Assembly: GCA_040414675.1 (NCBI GenBank)
Contig: JBEDUN010000039.1
Coordinates: 62,001-126,000 of the forward strand
Reading direction: 5' to 3'
From: JARBAU01 sp040414675
GTDB lineage: Archaea > Thermoproteota > Nitrososphaeria > Nitrososphaerales > Nitrososphaeraceae
DNA: 64,000 nt
A model generated the notes under the pieces. It was not told the DNA's origin. It saw nothing but the letters and a program-made list of their open reading frames with translations, and searched no databases. A program made the position numbers and the translations under genes. Position 1 is the stretch's first letter; every line of letters starts with the position of its first letter. Below are positions 27,858 to 38,190 of this stretch, in pieces.

Positions 27858-28126
27858 ACCTTTTTCACACTTGTATAGGGTGTTAAATATAGGTAATGTT
27901 ATCTATACTTACAATTCCGAAAAATTGACTCACTATTTTAATTTAAATCAGTTCCTAACTAGAGGTGACTCATTATGATTGGGTTTAATTCGCCATTTGG
28001 GTGAATTGATTAGAGGCAAATTGCTTACAGATAATATAATTTTGTTATTGTCTTATGCCATCCGATGGTGATTTGTGTGAGCATGTTCAAAGACATTTAT
28101 ATCTAGGTATGGGATTCGTGGAAAAC

Positions 28127-28606
28127 ATGTCTGAAAAGAAATCGATAAATGCTCTTGTTAGTGGGGGGGAAGCAAGTGCAGGACCACCACTTGGTCCGGC
28201 TTTGGGCCCAATTGGAGTTAACGTATTACAAGTAGTGAATGCAATTAACGAGAAGACAAAGGAATTTCCTGGAATGAAGGTTCCAGTAAAAGTTGAAGTG
28301 GACTCAGAGACCAAGCAATTCACTGTTGAAGTAGGAATCCCGCCCACTGCAGCATTGATATTAAAAGAGGCAGGAATAACTAAAGGTTCGGGCAATGCCG
28401 GGACTGCGAGTGTGGGGAAAATCACAATGAATAGCATTGTAAAAATTGCAAAAATGAAGATTGATAATTCATACGCTAGCAGCTTGAAAAGTGCAGTCAA
28501 GGAAGTAGTTGGTTCTTGTCTTAGTCTCGGCATTTTAGTTGATGATAAGACTCCAATGGAAACTTATAATGAAATTAAACAGGGCAAGTTTAAAGATCTA
28601 TTCTGA
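28127..28606 (+). CDS. rpl11: 50S ribosomal protein L11
   Basis: This is archaeal L11, the large-subunit stalk-base protein that binds 23S rRNA and the GTPase centre. Conserved strings are GGEASAGPPLGPALGPIGVNVLQVVNAIN in the N-domain and AGITKGSGNAGTASVGKIT in the RNA-binding C-domain. I chose ATG 28127, giving 159 residues, the usual archaeal length starting MSEKKSINALV. The frame extends to 28055 but that extension is not family-like. L1 and L10, its common neighbours, are absent; the thermosome follows on the same strand. Confidence 0.95.
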   Translation: MSEKKSINALVSGGEASAGPPLGPALGPIGVNVLQVVNAINEKTKEFPGMKVPVKVEVDSETKQFTVEVGIPPTAALILKEAGITKGSGNAGTASVGKITMNSIVKIAKMKIDNSYASSLKSAVKEVVGSCLSLGILVDDKTPMETYNEIKQGKFKDLF

Positions 28607-28783
28607 TTGCTCACTTTGCAACTTTGGTAATGCTCAAAACTTCTAGATAAACACTACCGCTAAAATTACTCTGACAGGAATTATTCTGTAATTCTGGGTT
28701 AGGAATTTGATAACTAATTTAGTAAATTTAAAATATCCCAAAGTGTGCCATCTAGTCTATTAATTTTAGGTGAATATGTGAAA

Positions 28784-30424
28784 ATGTCAAATCAAAATGC
28801 GCCTGGTGGAGTACCAGTATTAATACTCAAAGAAGGTGCTACTCAAACTAAGGGTAGGGACGCCCAGAAGAATAACATAACAGCGGCCAAGTTGATTGCA
28901 GAAGTAGTGCGATCTAGTTTAGGTCCAAGAGGAATGGACAAAATGCTAGTAGATTCTTTGGGAGATGTGACTGTTACAAATGACGGAGCAACTATCCTTA
29001 AGGAAATAGACGTACAACATCCTGCAGCAAAGATGATGGTAGAAGTTGCTAAGTCGGTTGATAACGAAGTCGGTGATGGTACGACTTCAGCAGTGGTCTT
29101 GGCTGGTGCACTTATAGAGAAGGCAGAGCAGTTGATTGCAAAGGATGTACATCCTACGATTATCGTAGATGGCTACAGAAAGAGTGCAAACAAGGTTATC
29201 GAAATCTTCAATAATATGGCTCAAAAAGTTAGCAACAATGACAAAGAACAACTGATGAAAATTGCAAAGACTTCTATGCAAACTAAGTTAGTCTCTAAGG
29301 ATTCGGAGGCACTTTCAGAATTGGTAGTGAACGCAATTTTGCAAGTTTCTGATCAATCCGATTCTGGTTTTAGGGTAGATATTGATGATGTTAAGGTAGA
29401 AAAAAAGGCCGGAGGATCACTTCGTGATACAAGATTAATCAAAGGTATAGTGCTTGATAAGGAAGTTGTTCATGGTGGTATGCCAAAAAGAATAGAAAAG
29501 GCAAAAATTGCGTTAATCAACTCCGCGTTAGAAATCGAAAAAACGGAGTTCGATGCTAAGATCAACATAAGTTCACCAGATCAAATGAAAATGTTCTTGG
29601 AGGAAGAGAACAAGATGTTAAAAGGAATGGTAGACAAAATAATTGGAGTAGGCGCTAATGTCGTCGTGTGTCAGAAAGGGATTGACGACATAGCTCAGCA
29701 TTATCTAGCAAAAGCAAATATTCTAACCGTGCGGCGAGTAAAGGAAAGCGATATGACTAAGTTATCTAAAGCAACTGGAGCCAGTATTGTGACCAATATT
29801 GAAGACCTCACAGTTAAAGAACTCGGGTCTGCGGATACTGTAGAAGAGCGCAAGGTCGAGACCGATAAATGGGTGTTCGTAGAAGGGGCGAAGCATCCGA
29901 AATCTGTGACGATATTAATTAGAGGTGGGTCTCAGAGGGTTGTGGACGAAGCTGATAGATCTATACATGATGCCTTGATGGTTACAAAAGATGTAATTGA
30001 AAAGCCAGTAATAGTTGCCGGCGGAGGAGCTCCAGAAGCATATGCAGCATCAAAGATTCGCGATTGGGTAAGTACATTATCTGGTAGGGAACAGCTCGCT
30101 GCTGAGAAATATGCAGAGTCTTTGGAAATTATCCCATTGACTTTAGCTCAAAATGCTGGCATGGATCCGATAGACGCAATGACGGATTTGCGTGCGAGAC
30201 AAAGCAAGGGTTCCAAATGGACAGGAATCGATGTTAGAAATGCCAAGATTGCAGATATATCTAAGCTCGAAATTTTGGAACCACTTAGTGTCAAGGAACA
30301 AATAATAAAATCTGCTACAGAGGCCGCTTCGATGATCCTAAGAATTGACGATGTTATAGCATCAAGTAAATCTGCAGGAGGGCCTCCGGGTGGAATGCCT
30401 CCGGGTGGAATGGGTGAATACTAG
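28784..30424 (+). CDS. ths: thermosome subunit (group II chaperonin)
   Basis: This is a CCT/thermosome ATPase of about 546 residues. The ATP-site motifs are SSLGPRGMDKMLVDSLGDVTVTNDG, GDGTTSAVVLAG and GGGAPE, and the protein ends in the characteristic Gly-Met-rich tail (GGPPGGMPPGGMGEY). It forms a double-ring folding chamber in the cytoplasm. ATG 28784 follows an AGGTGA ribosome-binding site ten bases upstream; GTG 28778 is an in-frame alternative and the open frame begins at GTG 28745. A T-rich tract at about 30460-30474 may terminate the transcript. Confidence 0.97.
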   Translation: MSNQNAPGGVPVLILKEGATQTKGRDAQKNNITAAKLIAEVVRSSLGPRGMDKMLVDSLGDVTVTNDGATILKEIDVQHPAAKMMVEVAKSVDNEVGDGTTSAVVLAGALIEKAEQLIAKDVHPTIIVDGYRKSANKVIEIFNNMAQKVSNNDKEQLMKIAKTSMQTKLVSKDSEALSELVVNAILQVSDQSDSGFRVDIDDVKVEKKAGGSLRDTRLIKGIVLDKEVVHGGMPKRIEKAKIALINSALEIEKTEFDAKINISSPDQMKMFLEEENKMLKGMVDKIIGVGANVVVCQKGIDDIAQHYLAKANILTVRRVKESDMTKLSKATGASIVTNIEDLTVKELGSADTVEERKVETDKWVFVEGAKHPKSVTILIRGGSQRVVDEADRSIHDALMVTKDVIEKPVIVAGGGAPEAYAASKIRDWVSTLSGREQLAAEKYAESLEIIPLTLAQNAGMDPIDAMTDLRARQSKGSKWTGIDVRNAKIADISKLEILEPLSVKEQIIKSATEAASMILRIDDVIASSKSAGGPPGGMPPGGMGEY

Positions 30425-30580
30425 AATCACATTTAACTACAAACAGTAAGTCATTAAGCCTTCTTCTTTTTTGACACAATATTCAGAGCCAAGCATCTGA
30501 ATTCAACAAGAATCGATATAATTATTCTGAAGTTTCAAAAGAGTTTAATAGTTCCAAGACTAGTTAAATGGTAAATCATA

Positions 30581-30838
30581 ATGCCAACTGCATATGTTTT
30601 GATTAACTGTGATCTTGGATCGGAAGAAGAAATACTAAGGGAATTAAAAAAATTACCAGAAATCATCGAGGTAAGTGGAGTTTATGGAGTATATGATATA
30701 ATACTGAAAATTAGATCGGACACAATGGATAAACTTAGAGAAACTATTACGTGGCATGTAAGGAGAATAGACAAGGTTAGATCAACTTTGACCATGATAG
30801 TAATAGAAGGTCAAGGTGACAAAGGAAAAAATAAATAA
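30581..30838 (+). CDS. stand-alone Lrp/AsnC ligand-binding (RAM) domain protein
   Basis: This 85-residue protein is a single AsnC/Lrp C-terminal RAM domain (PTAYVLINCDLGSEEEILREL, VSGVYGVYDIILKIRSD). It lacks the DNA-binding helix-turn-helix, so it probably binds a small effector or modulates full-length Lrp regulators by mixed oligomers. The start is ATG 30581. Confidence 0.9.
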   Translation: MPTAYVLINCDLGSEEEILRELKKLPEIIEVSGVYGVYDIILKIRSDTMDKLRETITWHVRRIDKVRSTLTMIVIEGQGDKGKNK

Positions 30839-31125
30839 ACTAAATTTCCAATAGTGCTTTAGAATAAGTCAAGCAATAGTCTGTAATAAATAATTACGTC
30901 GAACTGCCAGGGTTTACGCAACCGATTATGGATTGGCAGTATCGGCACAGAGGTAAATGCATGAAATATGACTTTTGTTATTACAAAGTATATTATAAAT
31001 CAGGAAAGAAATCGGAAGCCTAATTCTAATTGTGAAAGTAATACCATGTCATATATATCGAAAAATTGGATTATCAGTTTGGCATGTTATTCGAAATCAC
31101 ATTATCTGATACCACGGTCTAAAAT

Positions 31126-31476
31126 TCAAACTTTGATATCTACTAATCGGAATCCCAAAAGCATGGCTATACCGATTGTCGCAAAGCCAGCTAATAGCAA
31201 CCCCCCTTGATTTTTTGGATTGATCGAGTTTCCAGCTTTATATAGAAGAAACGCTCCTCCCATGCCAATAAATAAGATCATCGTTGTCACAATAGTTTCT
31301 CCAATGGTCTGAATCGATCTCGTAGGTAGAATAAAAGACCTAGCGCCTCGGGATGCACCTTCAATAATAGAATTAAATAGTCCAGCACCTAATGCAAAAA
31401 AGAGAACAAGATAAACTACAGACACGATCATGATAATTCTTTGAGTATCAAGTATCAAATTTATCGTAAGCTGCAT
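31126..31476 (-). CDS. small membrane protein, three helices
   Basis: This is a 116-residue hydrophobic protein with predicted helices at about 13-35, 60-80 and 90-110, joined by a polar loop (EGASRGARSFILPTRS). The distribution of charges suggests an inner-membrane protein. From memory it resembles a small membrane protein conserved in ammonia-oxidising archaea, with no assigned role. The start is ATG 31476. Confidence 0.65.
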   Translation of the reverse strand: MQLTINLILDTQRIIMIVSVVYLVLFFALGAGLFNSIIEGASRGARSFILPTRSIQTIGETIVTTMILFIGMGGAFLLYKAGNSINPKNQGGLLLAGFATIGIAMLLGFRLVDIKV

Positions 31477-31823
31477 ATATGATGTATAAAAATCTTTGTC
31501 CGCAATTTGCCAATAAAAGTACCTTAACCTAACTCTCTAATTTCGACATGGAGGCTAGAATAAATAAGTACTCAAATAAGTAGGGAATTGAATTGAGTCT
31601 TGATAAATAGTTCTATTTCTAATTCAGGAAGAGTGGTATGTAACACCGTAACGTACACTTTTCTAGGAACAGGTAGAAATTATTTTGGATTGGTTTATGA
31701 TTCATACTTGATCTATTAAATTCTTGCTAGATTCTTAGCGATACATCTAGACAATAAATGTTTGGTGCGAGTCCAGATATTGGTTATAGAAACTCTTTTT
31801 TAGAGCATGTTATGATATTATGA
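31477..31823. other. intergenic region, nothing recognised
   Basis: This is a divergent promoter region between the membrane protein and the nitroreductase. No ORF or clear repeat was seen. Confidence 0.45.
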
Positions 31824-32462
31824 TTGGTGTCCTATCCTAAAGACGTATTTTCTAGGATGTTTGCTGGATCTCATAAGACTAGTCAAGACCTACTTTATCC
31901 GAAAGTCGAAGAAGCAAATATCGATTTCGAGGAAGTAGATGAGGCACTAAGAACTAATATTTTTAACGTGATGTTGGGAAGAAGATCTCAGAGAAAATTT
32001 GATGAGACAAAGCCAGTCGAGGATTCAAAAATGGAGATGATATTCGCAGCCGCCGATACAGCCCCAACTGCAGGAGGATTTCAAGGCTTTGAAATTTTTA
32101 ATGTAAAGAGAGATGAGATCAAAATTAAGCTTGTCGAAGCTGCCAATAAGCAACCTTATGTCAATGCACCAGTAGTTCTCGTATTTTGTATGAATCCAGA
32201 GCGGGTAAGAATGAATTTTCCACAAGATATTCTAAAGAAATTTTCATTACAAGACGCTACATTGGCTGCGGCATATGCACAGCTTGCAGCTCACGCTCTT
32301 GGATTAAGCTCGATTTGGATTGGTATGATTGATGAGATCAAGGTCATGAACGCCCTCGAAACCAAATACACTCCATCGTCGATCCTATGCATTGGATATC
32401 CCCGAAAGATTTTGCAGCCCAAATCCAAAAGGAGTTTAATTGGTCTAATTCATGAAATCTGA
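31824..32462 (+). CDS. nitroreductase-family FMN oxidoreductase
   Basis: This is a 212-residue protein of the nitroreductase fold. The FMN-binding RRSQRKF motif is at about residues 54-60, AADTAPTAGGFQGFEIF follows, and the dimer-interface and cofactor segment is AAYAQLAAHALGLSSIWIG with a terminal IGYP. It reduces a quinone, flavin or nitro compound with NAD(P)H; the substrate is unknown. The start is TTG 31824 or the adjacent GTG 31827. It is preceded by a non-family N-terminal extension of about 40 residues. Confidence 0.9.
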   Translation: MVSYPKDVFSRMFAGSHKTSQDLLYPKVEEANIDFEEVDEALRTNIFNVMLGRRSQRKFDETKPVEDSKMEMIFAAADTAPTAGGFQGFEIFNVKRDEIKIKLVEAANKQPYVNAPVVLVFCMNPERVRMNFPQDILKKFSLQDATLAAAYAQLAAHALGLSSIWIGMIDEIKVMNALETKYTPSSILCIGYPRKILQPKSKRSLIGLIHEI

Positions 32463-32973
32463 TTATTGATCAGGTAGAATTTAACTTCTCTATGCGGATC
32501 TCACGTACAAATTGAGGTTCTACAAATTTGTTCGAAACGTTATCTTTGTAGACTGAGATAAAGTTAATAATCGAATTTGTCCAAAGGATTCGAGACTACA
32601 TTGCGATCATCGTAGGATGCATGTGCATCCTACTAGCCTATTCATCCTGAGGCAATTCATAGGACTTTAAAGTAAAAGGTTTAGGCAAAAGATAGAAGGT
32701 GTGACTAAAAGCTAATGCATCTGGACTAATAATGCCAAATAGGTACAAATTAAATCAGAAGGGTATAAATAAACAGATCGATTCGAGCTGATCAGATGAA
32801 GGTTGATCTGGCTATACATCTTTCTATCAAAAAATGCATAATTTCATCACACGAATTTAGGAACATTTAGCATACCAATCCTTTGTAAGAAGAACAAGGA
32901 TTACTATAATTGATGCAAAACGTTCCCAAATCTGCCTAACCAGAATATAAATAAATAGTTCATGTAATATTCT
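32463..32973. other. intergenic region with a strong inverted repeat
   Basis: There is no ORF. It contains the 22-base palindrome listed separately, and an AT-rich promoter-like tract before the secreted-protein gene at 32974. Confidence 0.5.
32612..32633. repeat. perfect 10-bp inverted repeat
   Basis: GTAGGATGCA and TGCATCCTAC are separated by two bases (TG). It lies 150 bases downstream of the nitroreductase stop. It could be an operator or a terminator-like hairpin; no T-run follows. Confidence 0.6.
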
Positions 32974-33471
32974 ATGTTCCAGTACGATGATAGATTTAAC
33001 TCAATATCTACAATATTAATAATAACGACATTCTTGATATTTAGCTTCTCCCCACTGAGTCCAGGTCATATCAACGCGGCCATTGTAACACACGATATTT
33101 CTTCGTTGCCAATTTCGTTTAAGGATTTGATAAATAAATCAGGAAACCTAACCCAGAGTTACCAAAGCGAAACCTCGAAATTTGCTAACGGGAGATACAA
33201 TAATAAAACTATGATAGCAATTACGAATGATTATCTACCTAAATTTCAAAAAGTAGTTGACGACTCCAAAAATTTACAAATTACGGGACAGTACTATAAT
33301 GCATCGACGCTTTACACAAAGAGTTTAGAGTCTGAGCTTCAAAGCTATATGCACTTCCGAAACTATCTATCTACTGCGAACTCAACTGAAAGTGAGGCAT
33401 CAATGCAGTCACTAGCAGACGCATTTGATTATGAAAATGAATCATTTGATGCAATTCGATTAATTAGGTAA
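32974..33471 (+). CDS. secreted hypothetical protein
   Basis: This is a 165-residue protein with a hydrophobic signal segment (about 12-38, ending SPLSPGHINAA), then a helical, Asn/Ser/Thr-rich mature part with several N-x-S/T sequons. These fit an exported, possibly glycosylated protein. No domain was recognised. The start is ATG 32974, about 30 bases after an AATATAAATAAATAG TATA-like stretch. Confidence 0.65.
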   Translation: MFQYDDRFNSISTILIITTFLIFSFSPLSPGHINAAIVTHDISSLPISFKDLINKSGNLTQSYQSETSKFANGRYNNKTMIAITNDYLPKFQKVVDDSKNLQITGQYYNASTLYTKSLESELQSYMHFRNYLSTANSTESEASMQSLADAFDYENESFDAIRLIR

Positions 33472-33589
33472 TCGGACACTCCATGAAGAGATTAGAGTTG
33501 ATATTCGATGCATGATGGTTGACAATAATTTTTCTTTAGCATAGCAAAGCAGCGTGATAACTTCAAGGATATGCAATAAATATGCGACG

Positions 33590-33597
33590 AAATAGAG
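33590..33597. repeat. left target-site duplication of the IS6 element
   Basis: AAATAGAG directly abuts the left end of the insertion sequence and is repeated exactly at 34271-34278. Eight-base duplications are the norm for IS6-family transposition. Confidence 0.85.
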
Positions 33598-34270
33598 GGC
33601 TCTGTAAAGTTAAGGAAAAATCTATAGTTATATGATTCCGGTATAAGCTAAGCTGTGTCAAATAAGAAAGGGGACAGAACCCGAGGATATAGCATATTCT
33701 CTGTATCTTTATTTCCCAGGCCTTTCACTGAGAAATACTTCCAAAGCTGTGTCTAGATTTGTAAAAAGAAGTCATACTGCCATAAGAGACTGGATTCAAA
33801 ATTACAAACCAGAGATGTCAAGTTCCAGAAAGATACGTATTACCAATTTTATAATTGATGAAGCTATCATTAAGGTTGGTTCTTAATATATCTGGTTATG
33901 GATAGCCATTGAAAATGATAACCGAGAAATCCTTCAAATAAGCATATCCAAGGAAAGAAATATGTTTGTTGCAGAATGTTTTATATTAAAGCTTGTAAAA
34001 AGATACGGGGAACGTCCTGTTTCAACTGATGGTGGTACATGGTATCTACAGGCTTGCAGATTCTTGAAACTAAGCCATCATCATATTCATTCTTCATACG
34101 AAAAAAGTGTCATAGAAAGGACAGTACAATATATCAAAGATAGGACAGAAGGTTTCGATGATTATTTTCCTTGCAGAAAAAGTAAATGCAAATTACAACA
34201 TATACAAAAATGGTTGAATCTATTTGTCAGACTTTATAACAGTAATTTGTTGTCTTAACTTTACAGAGTC
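33598..34270 (+). mobile_element. IS6-family insertion sequence, non-autonomous
   Basis: This is a 673-base element bounded by 17-base inverted repeats, GGCTCTGTAAAGTTAAG on the left and its complement with one mismatch on the right (34254-34270). It is flanked by the 8-base duplication AAATAGAG. It contains one transposase frame with stop codons. The sharp ends and exact duplication indicate insertion recent enough to preserve the site. Confidence 0.9.
33632..34258 (+). pseudogene. IS6-family transposase with two in-frame TAA codons
   Basis: The frame of 209 codons starts at ATG 33632 (MIPV), meets TAA at 33644, continues CQIRKGTEPEDIAY... RSHTAIRDWIQNYK... FIIDEAIIKVGS, meets TAA at 33884, and then runs uninterrupted to 34258. 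The DDE triad is visible as Asp in IIDEAI, Asp in STDGGTWY and Glu in the KSVIERT region, with IKDRTEGFDDYFPC following. There is no frameshift; only the two stops disable it. The part from ATG 33962 alone would give a 98-residue fragment. Confidence 0.9.
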
Positions 34271-34278
34271 AAATAGAG
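34271..34278. repeat. right target-site duplication of the IS6 element
   Basis: AAATAGAG, identical to 33590-33597, follows the right inverted repeat directly. Confidence 0.85.
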
Positions 34279-35201
34279 GTTAAATATCATGATACTTTAC
34301 ATAATTATCTACCCATACTATCAAATTGTATTTACTTAACGCGCGTGGGACAGATAAAGGTCAGTCTGACTCATCATAATAATTGTGAAAGGTGTGGCTT
34401 ATGTTACTCGAATATACGTCTATTTACCAGTAGTACTATAATATAGTATCACTAGACATTCGGTTTATATAGATAAAGGTCAGTGATTTCTGCATCTGTC
34501 TACATGATTTCAATTCTTGATCCAATTGAATTGTATTTGTATACCTAGCCTTCTAATTCACCCAAGATCTTTTTATGCAAGCCAAAACAAAATGGTTGAT
34601 TCATACGTGCTCCGTACATATCCAATTTCTTATATTCACTATTTTAACTTCCATAGGACTTTTTGCTTCTTTTCTAATCAATCTAGCCGTACCAATTAAT
34701 AGTTGATAACTAAATAATAATCATTAAGACTTTCAATCATCAATTGATTTGAGACTTAACATTATTACTAGTTGAATTAAATGGAGACAAATAGTGGTTA
34801 CAGATAGCTATCTTACAACATCTTATTACTCTATATGGTAGACTGATTAGACATTAAATTGATCAAGTGTATGCATGATACATGAATAAGTTCTTAACTT
34901 GATATTCAGATATTAGATTAATTAGTTATTAAAACTAAATTCTCATCATGACTATCTTTAGAGCACAAAGGCATATGTGTTTAAAAGTTTGCAAACGTAG
35001 CGGCTATTGTTTAATAACGATTTAGACTTGAGGAGTTCAGCGTCAATTTTCCATAAGTCTGATTTGTACAACTGAAAAATGAATCTGCCTCACTACGTTG
35101 TTAACAGTTTATTGGCCAGCACATGTCATAATCTATTGAAGTTCGTGATAGGTGATTTGGGTATAATTTAAATCACCTGGTCCCAAGATATATCTTACAA
35201 A
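34279..35201. other. gene-poor region after the insertion sequence
   Basis: No convincing ORF in about 920 bases. A 14-base direct repeat AGATAAAGGTCAGT occurs at 34352-34365 and 34471-34484. A TTTAAAT box at about 35167-35173 probably belongs to the acidic micro-protein gene. Confidence 0.5.
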
Positions 35202-35321
35202 ATGTCTGAAGCGGAAAGAGATGAAATAAAAGATGAAAATCATGCCCTGGAAGATGAAGAGCAGGATGAAGCGGATGATGAAGAAATTGAGGAGGAATCT
35301 GGCGATACAGAAAGTGACTAG
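35202..35321 (+). CDS. acidic micro-protein
   Basis: This is a 39-residue ORF, over half Asp/Glu (MSEAERDEIKDENHALEDEE... ending DTESD). It has a TATA-like TTTAAAT box about 30 bases upstream, which suits a leaderless transcript. No family was recognised. A nucleic-acid-mimic or a disordered binding tail are possible, but chance is not excluded for a peptide this short. Confidence 0.5.
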   Translation: MSEAERDEIKDENHALEDEEQDEADDEEIEEESGDTESD

Positions 35322-35575
35322 TAATTAGCAAGTATCCAAATGTAATACTGCTTGCTGCACATTTGGCGAGAAAAATCCTTGGCCTATGATTTACATTGCT
35401 TAGATTTGGTCGGTTGCTAGCCTGAGTGGATCTCATAAATAAGATTGACTCGAAATATCACATTATTTTTAAATCAAGTATTTTTTGATTGGACAGGTCA
35501 AACGTACATTGTTGAACTTAACACCTTCATTCACTTGTCAGACTAAGGTAACATATCAGTTAATTACGGGGTGGA

Positions 35576-35710
35576 ATGGTTAACGAGATTCACTATATAT
35601 GCCATATAGAATATAATCGTAAAGATGTGCTGAAAAATATCGAGAATGAATTTTCTAAGAATCTGGAAGATATTAGTATTGGTTTAGTAATTCACCTATC
35701 GAATAATTAG
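35576..35710 (+). CDS. micro-protein, first of a two-gene unit
   Basis: This is a 44-residue ORF (MVNEIHYICHIEYNRKDVLK...LVIHLSNN). A purine-rich GGGGTGG sits just before ATG 35576. Its stop is nine bases from the next start. The IEYNRKDVL...SIGLVIHL pattern vaguely recalls the C-terminal regulatory domain of NikR, but it is too short to claim. Confidence 0.45.
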   Translation: MVNEIHYICHIEYNRKDVLKNIENEFSKNLEDISIGLVIHLSNN

Positions 35711-35719
35711 GTAGCACAT

Positions 35720-35953
35720 ATGAAATCATATTCTTCACTAGCAAATATTTTATCACTTATTGGAGCACTCACTATGGTTTTAGGGACTATTTTTCTCCTT
35801 CAAAGCAAATCTGTTATTGGTCCAACCGCATCATTTATGTACCGTAATCCCGAGTGGACAGTCAATGGATATGTCACGATTCTTATAGGCACCTTACTTC
35901 TTGGAATAGGATTATTCTTAAATGTTACTTCAAGACTGACTAAAAACAGATAA
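35720..35953 (+). CDS. small two-helix membrane protein
   Basis: This is a 77-residue protein with two hydrophobic helices (about 7-27 and 48-68) and a basic C-terminus (SRLTKNR), giving a hairpin topology. It starts at ATG 35720, nine bases after the preceding micro-protein. No family was recognised. Confidence 0.6.
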   Translation: MKSYSSLANILSLIGALTMVLGTIFLLQSKSVIGPTASFMYRNPEWTVNGYVTILIGTLLLGIGLFLNVTSRLTKNR

Positions 35954-36920
35954 ATAAACTGAAAATCAGTATATATGGCGATGATCAAGATTCTCATGTT
36001 GACATTTTGGTACAAATTCAGGTTACAGTAGCTTAATTCGCTATATTAAGAACGGAATTGGTAGAATGATAATTCGATTTAATCACTATCCGATTCCAAC
36101 GAATCAAAATCCATTGTCGCGCATTGTTTGTTCTTTTATAATCCGGATATGATCGTATTAAAATTTATTATTCTGATCTTTATTAACATGAGTTTAGACT
36201 TAATCTGACAAGTTTTTAGCTATCCAATTTTGTCTTTATCCTTAATCTCAATTGCCAAAGTAATAATTACCTCTGCGTACTCATTTTTCTGTCAATTAAG
36301 CAACTGAGGCTAATTAATAAAATTATAATACTTTGTTACTGACTTCAGTAACTCCATGAGGAATCAGGGAGTTTTACAACTTCGTCTAAAGCACAGTATA
36401 TGCAGATCGCTTGCCCAATAAGTCGCACATGTACGAGTATGCATTGTTATCAGGACAGTTGGATCTATAAAGTAAGGACTGTCTAATAGACTAACTAGCA
36501 AGCCATTTCTATTTAATCAAGTGATGGTGGATTTATTATGAATGCTAACCATCATAAAATCCTAGAGACAAGTACAGTCGAGCCATTATATTCGACGGTC
36601 TCAACTAGACAAAGAGGAATCGAATATGTACAGGTGATTTAAATTAAGATATTGCAATGTCACTCACAACTGATGATGTTAATACTTATGCAGAACTCCA
36701 CTTTATGACATTTTGATCAAGAAATATTGTCTGAGAGAGTCATTATAAGATCCATTAAATCTGAAAGTTTATAATAAATCCAACAAAAATTTTATTAATA
36801 CTTAACTTCGCAAGTATAATAGGCGAGCTAACACTGACGTCTGCTAAAGAGATTATTGATAATTTACCTTCGAAAAGATGAGAATAGAATAATAATGATG
36901 ACATCAATAGCATATTATCC
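35954..36920. other. gene-poor region, nothing recognised
   Basis: This is 967 AT-rich bases with only short chance frames. I saw no RNA gene, long repeat or recognisable remnant. Confidence 0.45.
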
Positions 36921-37226
36921 TTGAAACTCAGTTTGGCTGTAAATTTAGGGGATGGCTATATTTCGGGAACTGCAAATCTCGGCCAAAAGTCATTCAAAAT
37001 AAACATTCAAGAATCATTGGAAAATAAGTTGGTAATTCCGGATGATCTGCAAATAGATTCAGGTCCAGGCAATGTCCTGTTTGAGACTGAGAAAAATGAA
37101 GAAGTACTTGTGAAATGCAAGATTCTAGACGAGCCAACAGACATGATATTGGTTTATATTGACATACAAGCATTGATGAAATTGTCGAAAGATCTACCAA
37201 CCACTATGAGCGTAAATAGTGAGTAA
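36921..37226 (+). CDS. hypothetical protein
   Basis: This is a 101-residue, soluble, beta-rich protein (LSLAVNLGDGYISGTANLG, VPDDLQIDSGPGNVLFETE, ILVYIDIQALMKLSKDLP). The start is TTG 36921; no ATG lies in the N-terminal part. Composition and strand pattern support a real gene, but no family was recognised. Confidence 0.55.
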   Translation: MKLSLAVNLGDGYISGTANLGQKSFKINIQESLENKLVIPDDLQIDSGPGNVLFETEKNEEVLVKCKILDEPTDMILVYIDIQALMKLSKDLPTTMSVNSE

Positions 37227-38190
37227 TTAGCTTCTGTTGTCAATACTAGACAAGATGTGCATGATCTTATCGATCTAGATCTTATCTGGGATGACGATTT
37301 TCCATTTTTTGAATTTCCAAGCTACAGATTTTGCACTTCATCCATGACTACTAGAAGCGTAACGAATACTGTAAATCAGCGAGATAACCGAACATTAGAA
37401 CAAGCAAACAAATTGATTAGTCCTATAACTTGCTGGTAAGGAAGTACTTTCCAAAACTAAAAGTCTTCATTTGATGTTGATCTTATCGATGCAGTTATTT
37501 GATAGCGACTATCTAAAGGCATTTAGCTCCTATTTTGGGATCCTGCCTCATATATTTTCCATACTTTAGAGTCATATCAAGATGAAATCTTCGGATGATC
37601 CAATGTCAGGGCTTTTGAATTTCTCGTCTACGAAGTTATCTCTTAATAATAAGATAATGCTGCACACTTTACATGATACTAAATACTTATTCTATACAGC
37701 ATTAAGGCGGAGTATGACGAAAGCACAAATACAATCAAAATGCAGAACTCGCTAAACTCTTTTGGCACTACTCAGATATCGTTTTTTACTTGAATATTCC
37801 ATTTGATTTATTCTAGATTCTCCTAATTGTTAATTCTCATCATCATAATTTGATGATAGATTTTACTTAATCTAACCATGTCAAACATGATCATACTAAA
37901 AAAAATCGATAATCCCAAATAGGAATTCGTATTATGATCACTTAATCGATACAATAGCGAATGGTCTAAAATGTTGTACTTGCCATTACCTTTAGCTGAA
38001 TGTACTAATTGAAAAGACATCACAGGGTTGAGAGTTCATATGACTACGCCTCACTGTATACCAGTGTTATATTATTTCCCATCATTACGGCCATGTCATG
38101 ATTTTGAACTAAAAATATTGACTTCAAACTCGAACTATTTTTCATTGTATACATATAGTCACATTCTAAGAACTATAATACAAAAAATAA
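37227..38190. other. gene-poor region, nothing recognised
   Basis: It contains two 60-66 codon frames (37257-37439 plus, 37823-38023 minus) of random-looking composition that I do not call. An AT-rich promoter-like tract precedes 38191. Confidence 0.45.

Noticed and set aside
30968..31210. 80-codon plus-strand ORF
   Set aside because: It overlaps the end of a clearly hydrophobic minus-strand protein and its composition is not protein-like.
34352..34484. 14-base direct repeat as the start of a CRISPR array or attachment site
   Set aside because: There are only two copies, the repeat is too short and no gene for an integrase or Cas protein is linked.
37257..37439. 60-codon plus-strand ORF
   Set aside because: Low-complexity start, no start signal and no family; it lies in a gene-poor stretch where chance ORFs are expected.
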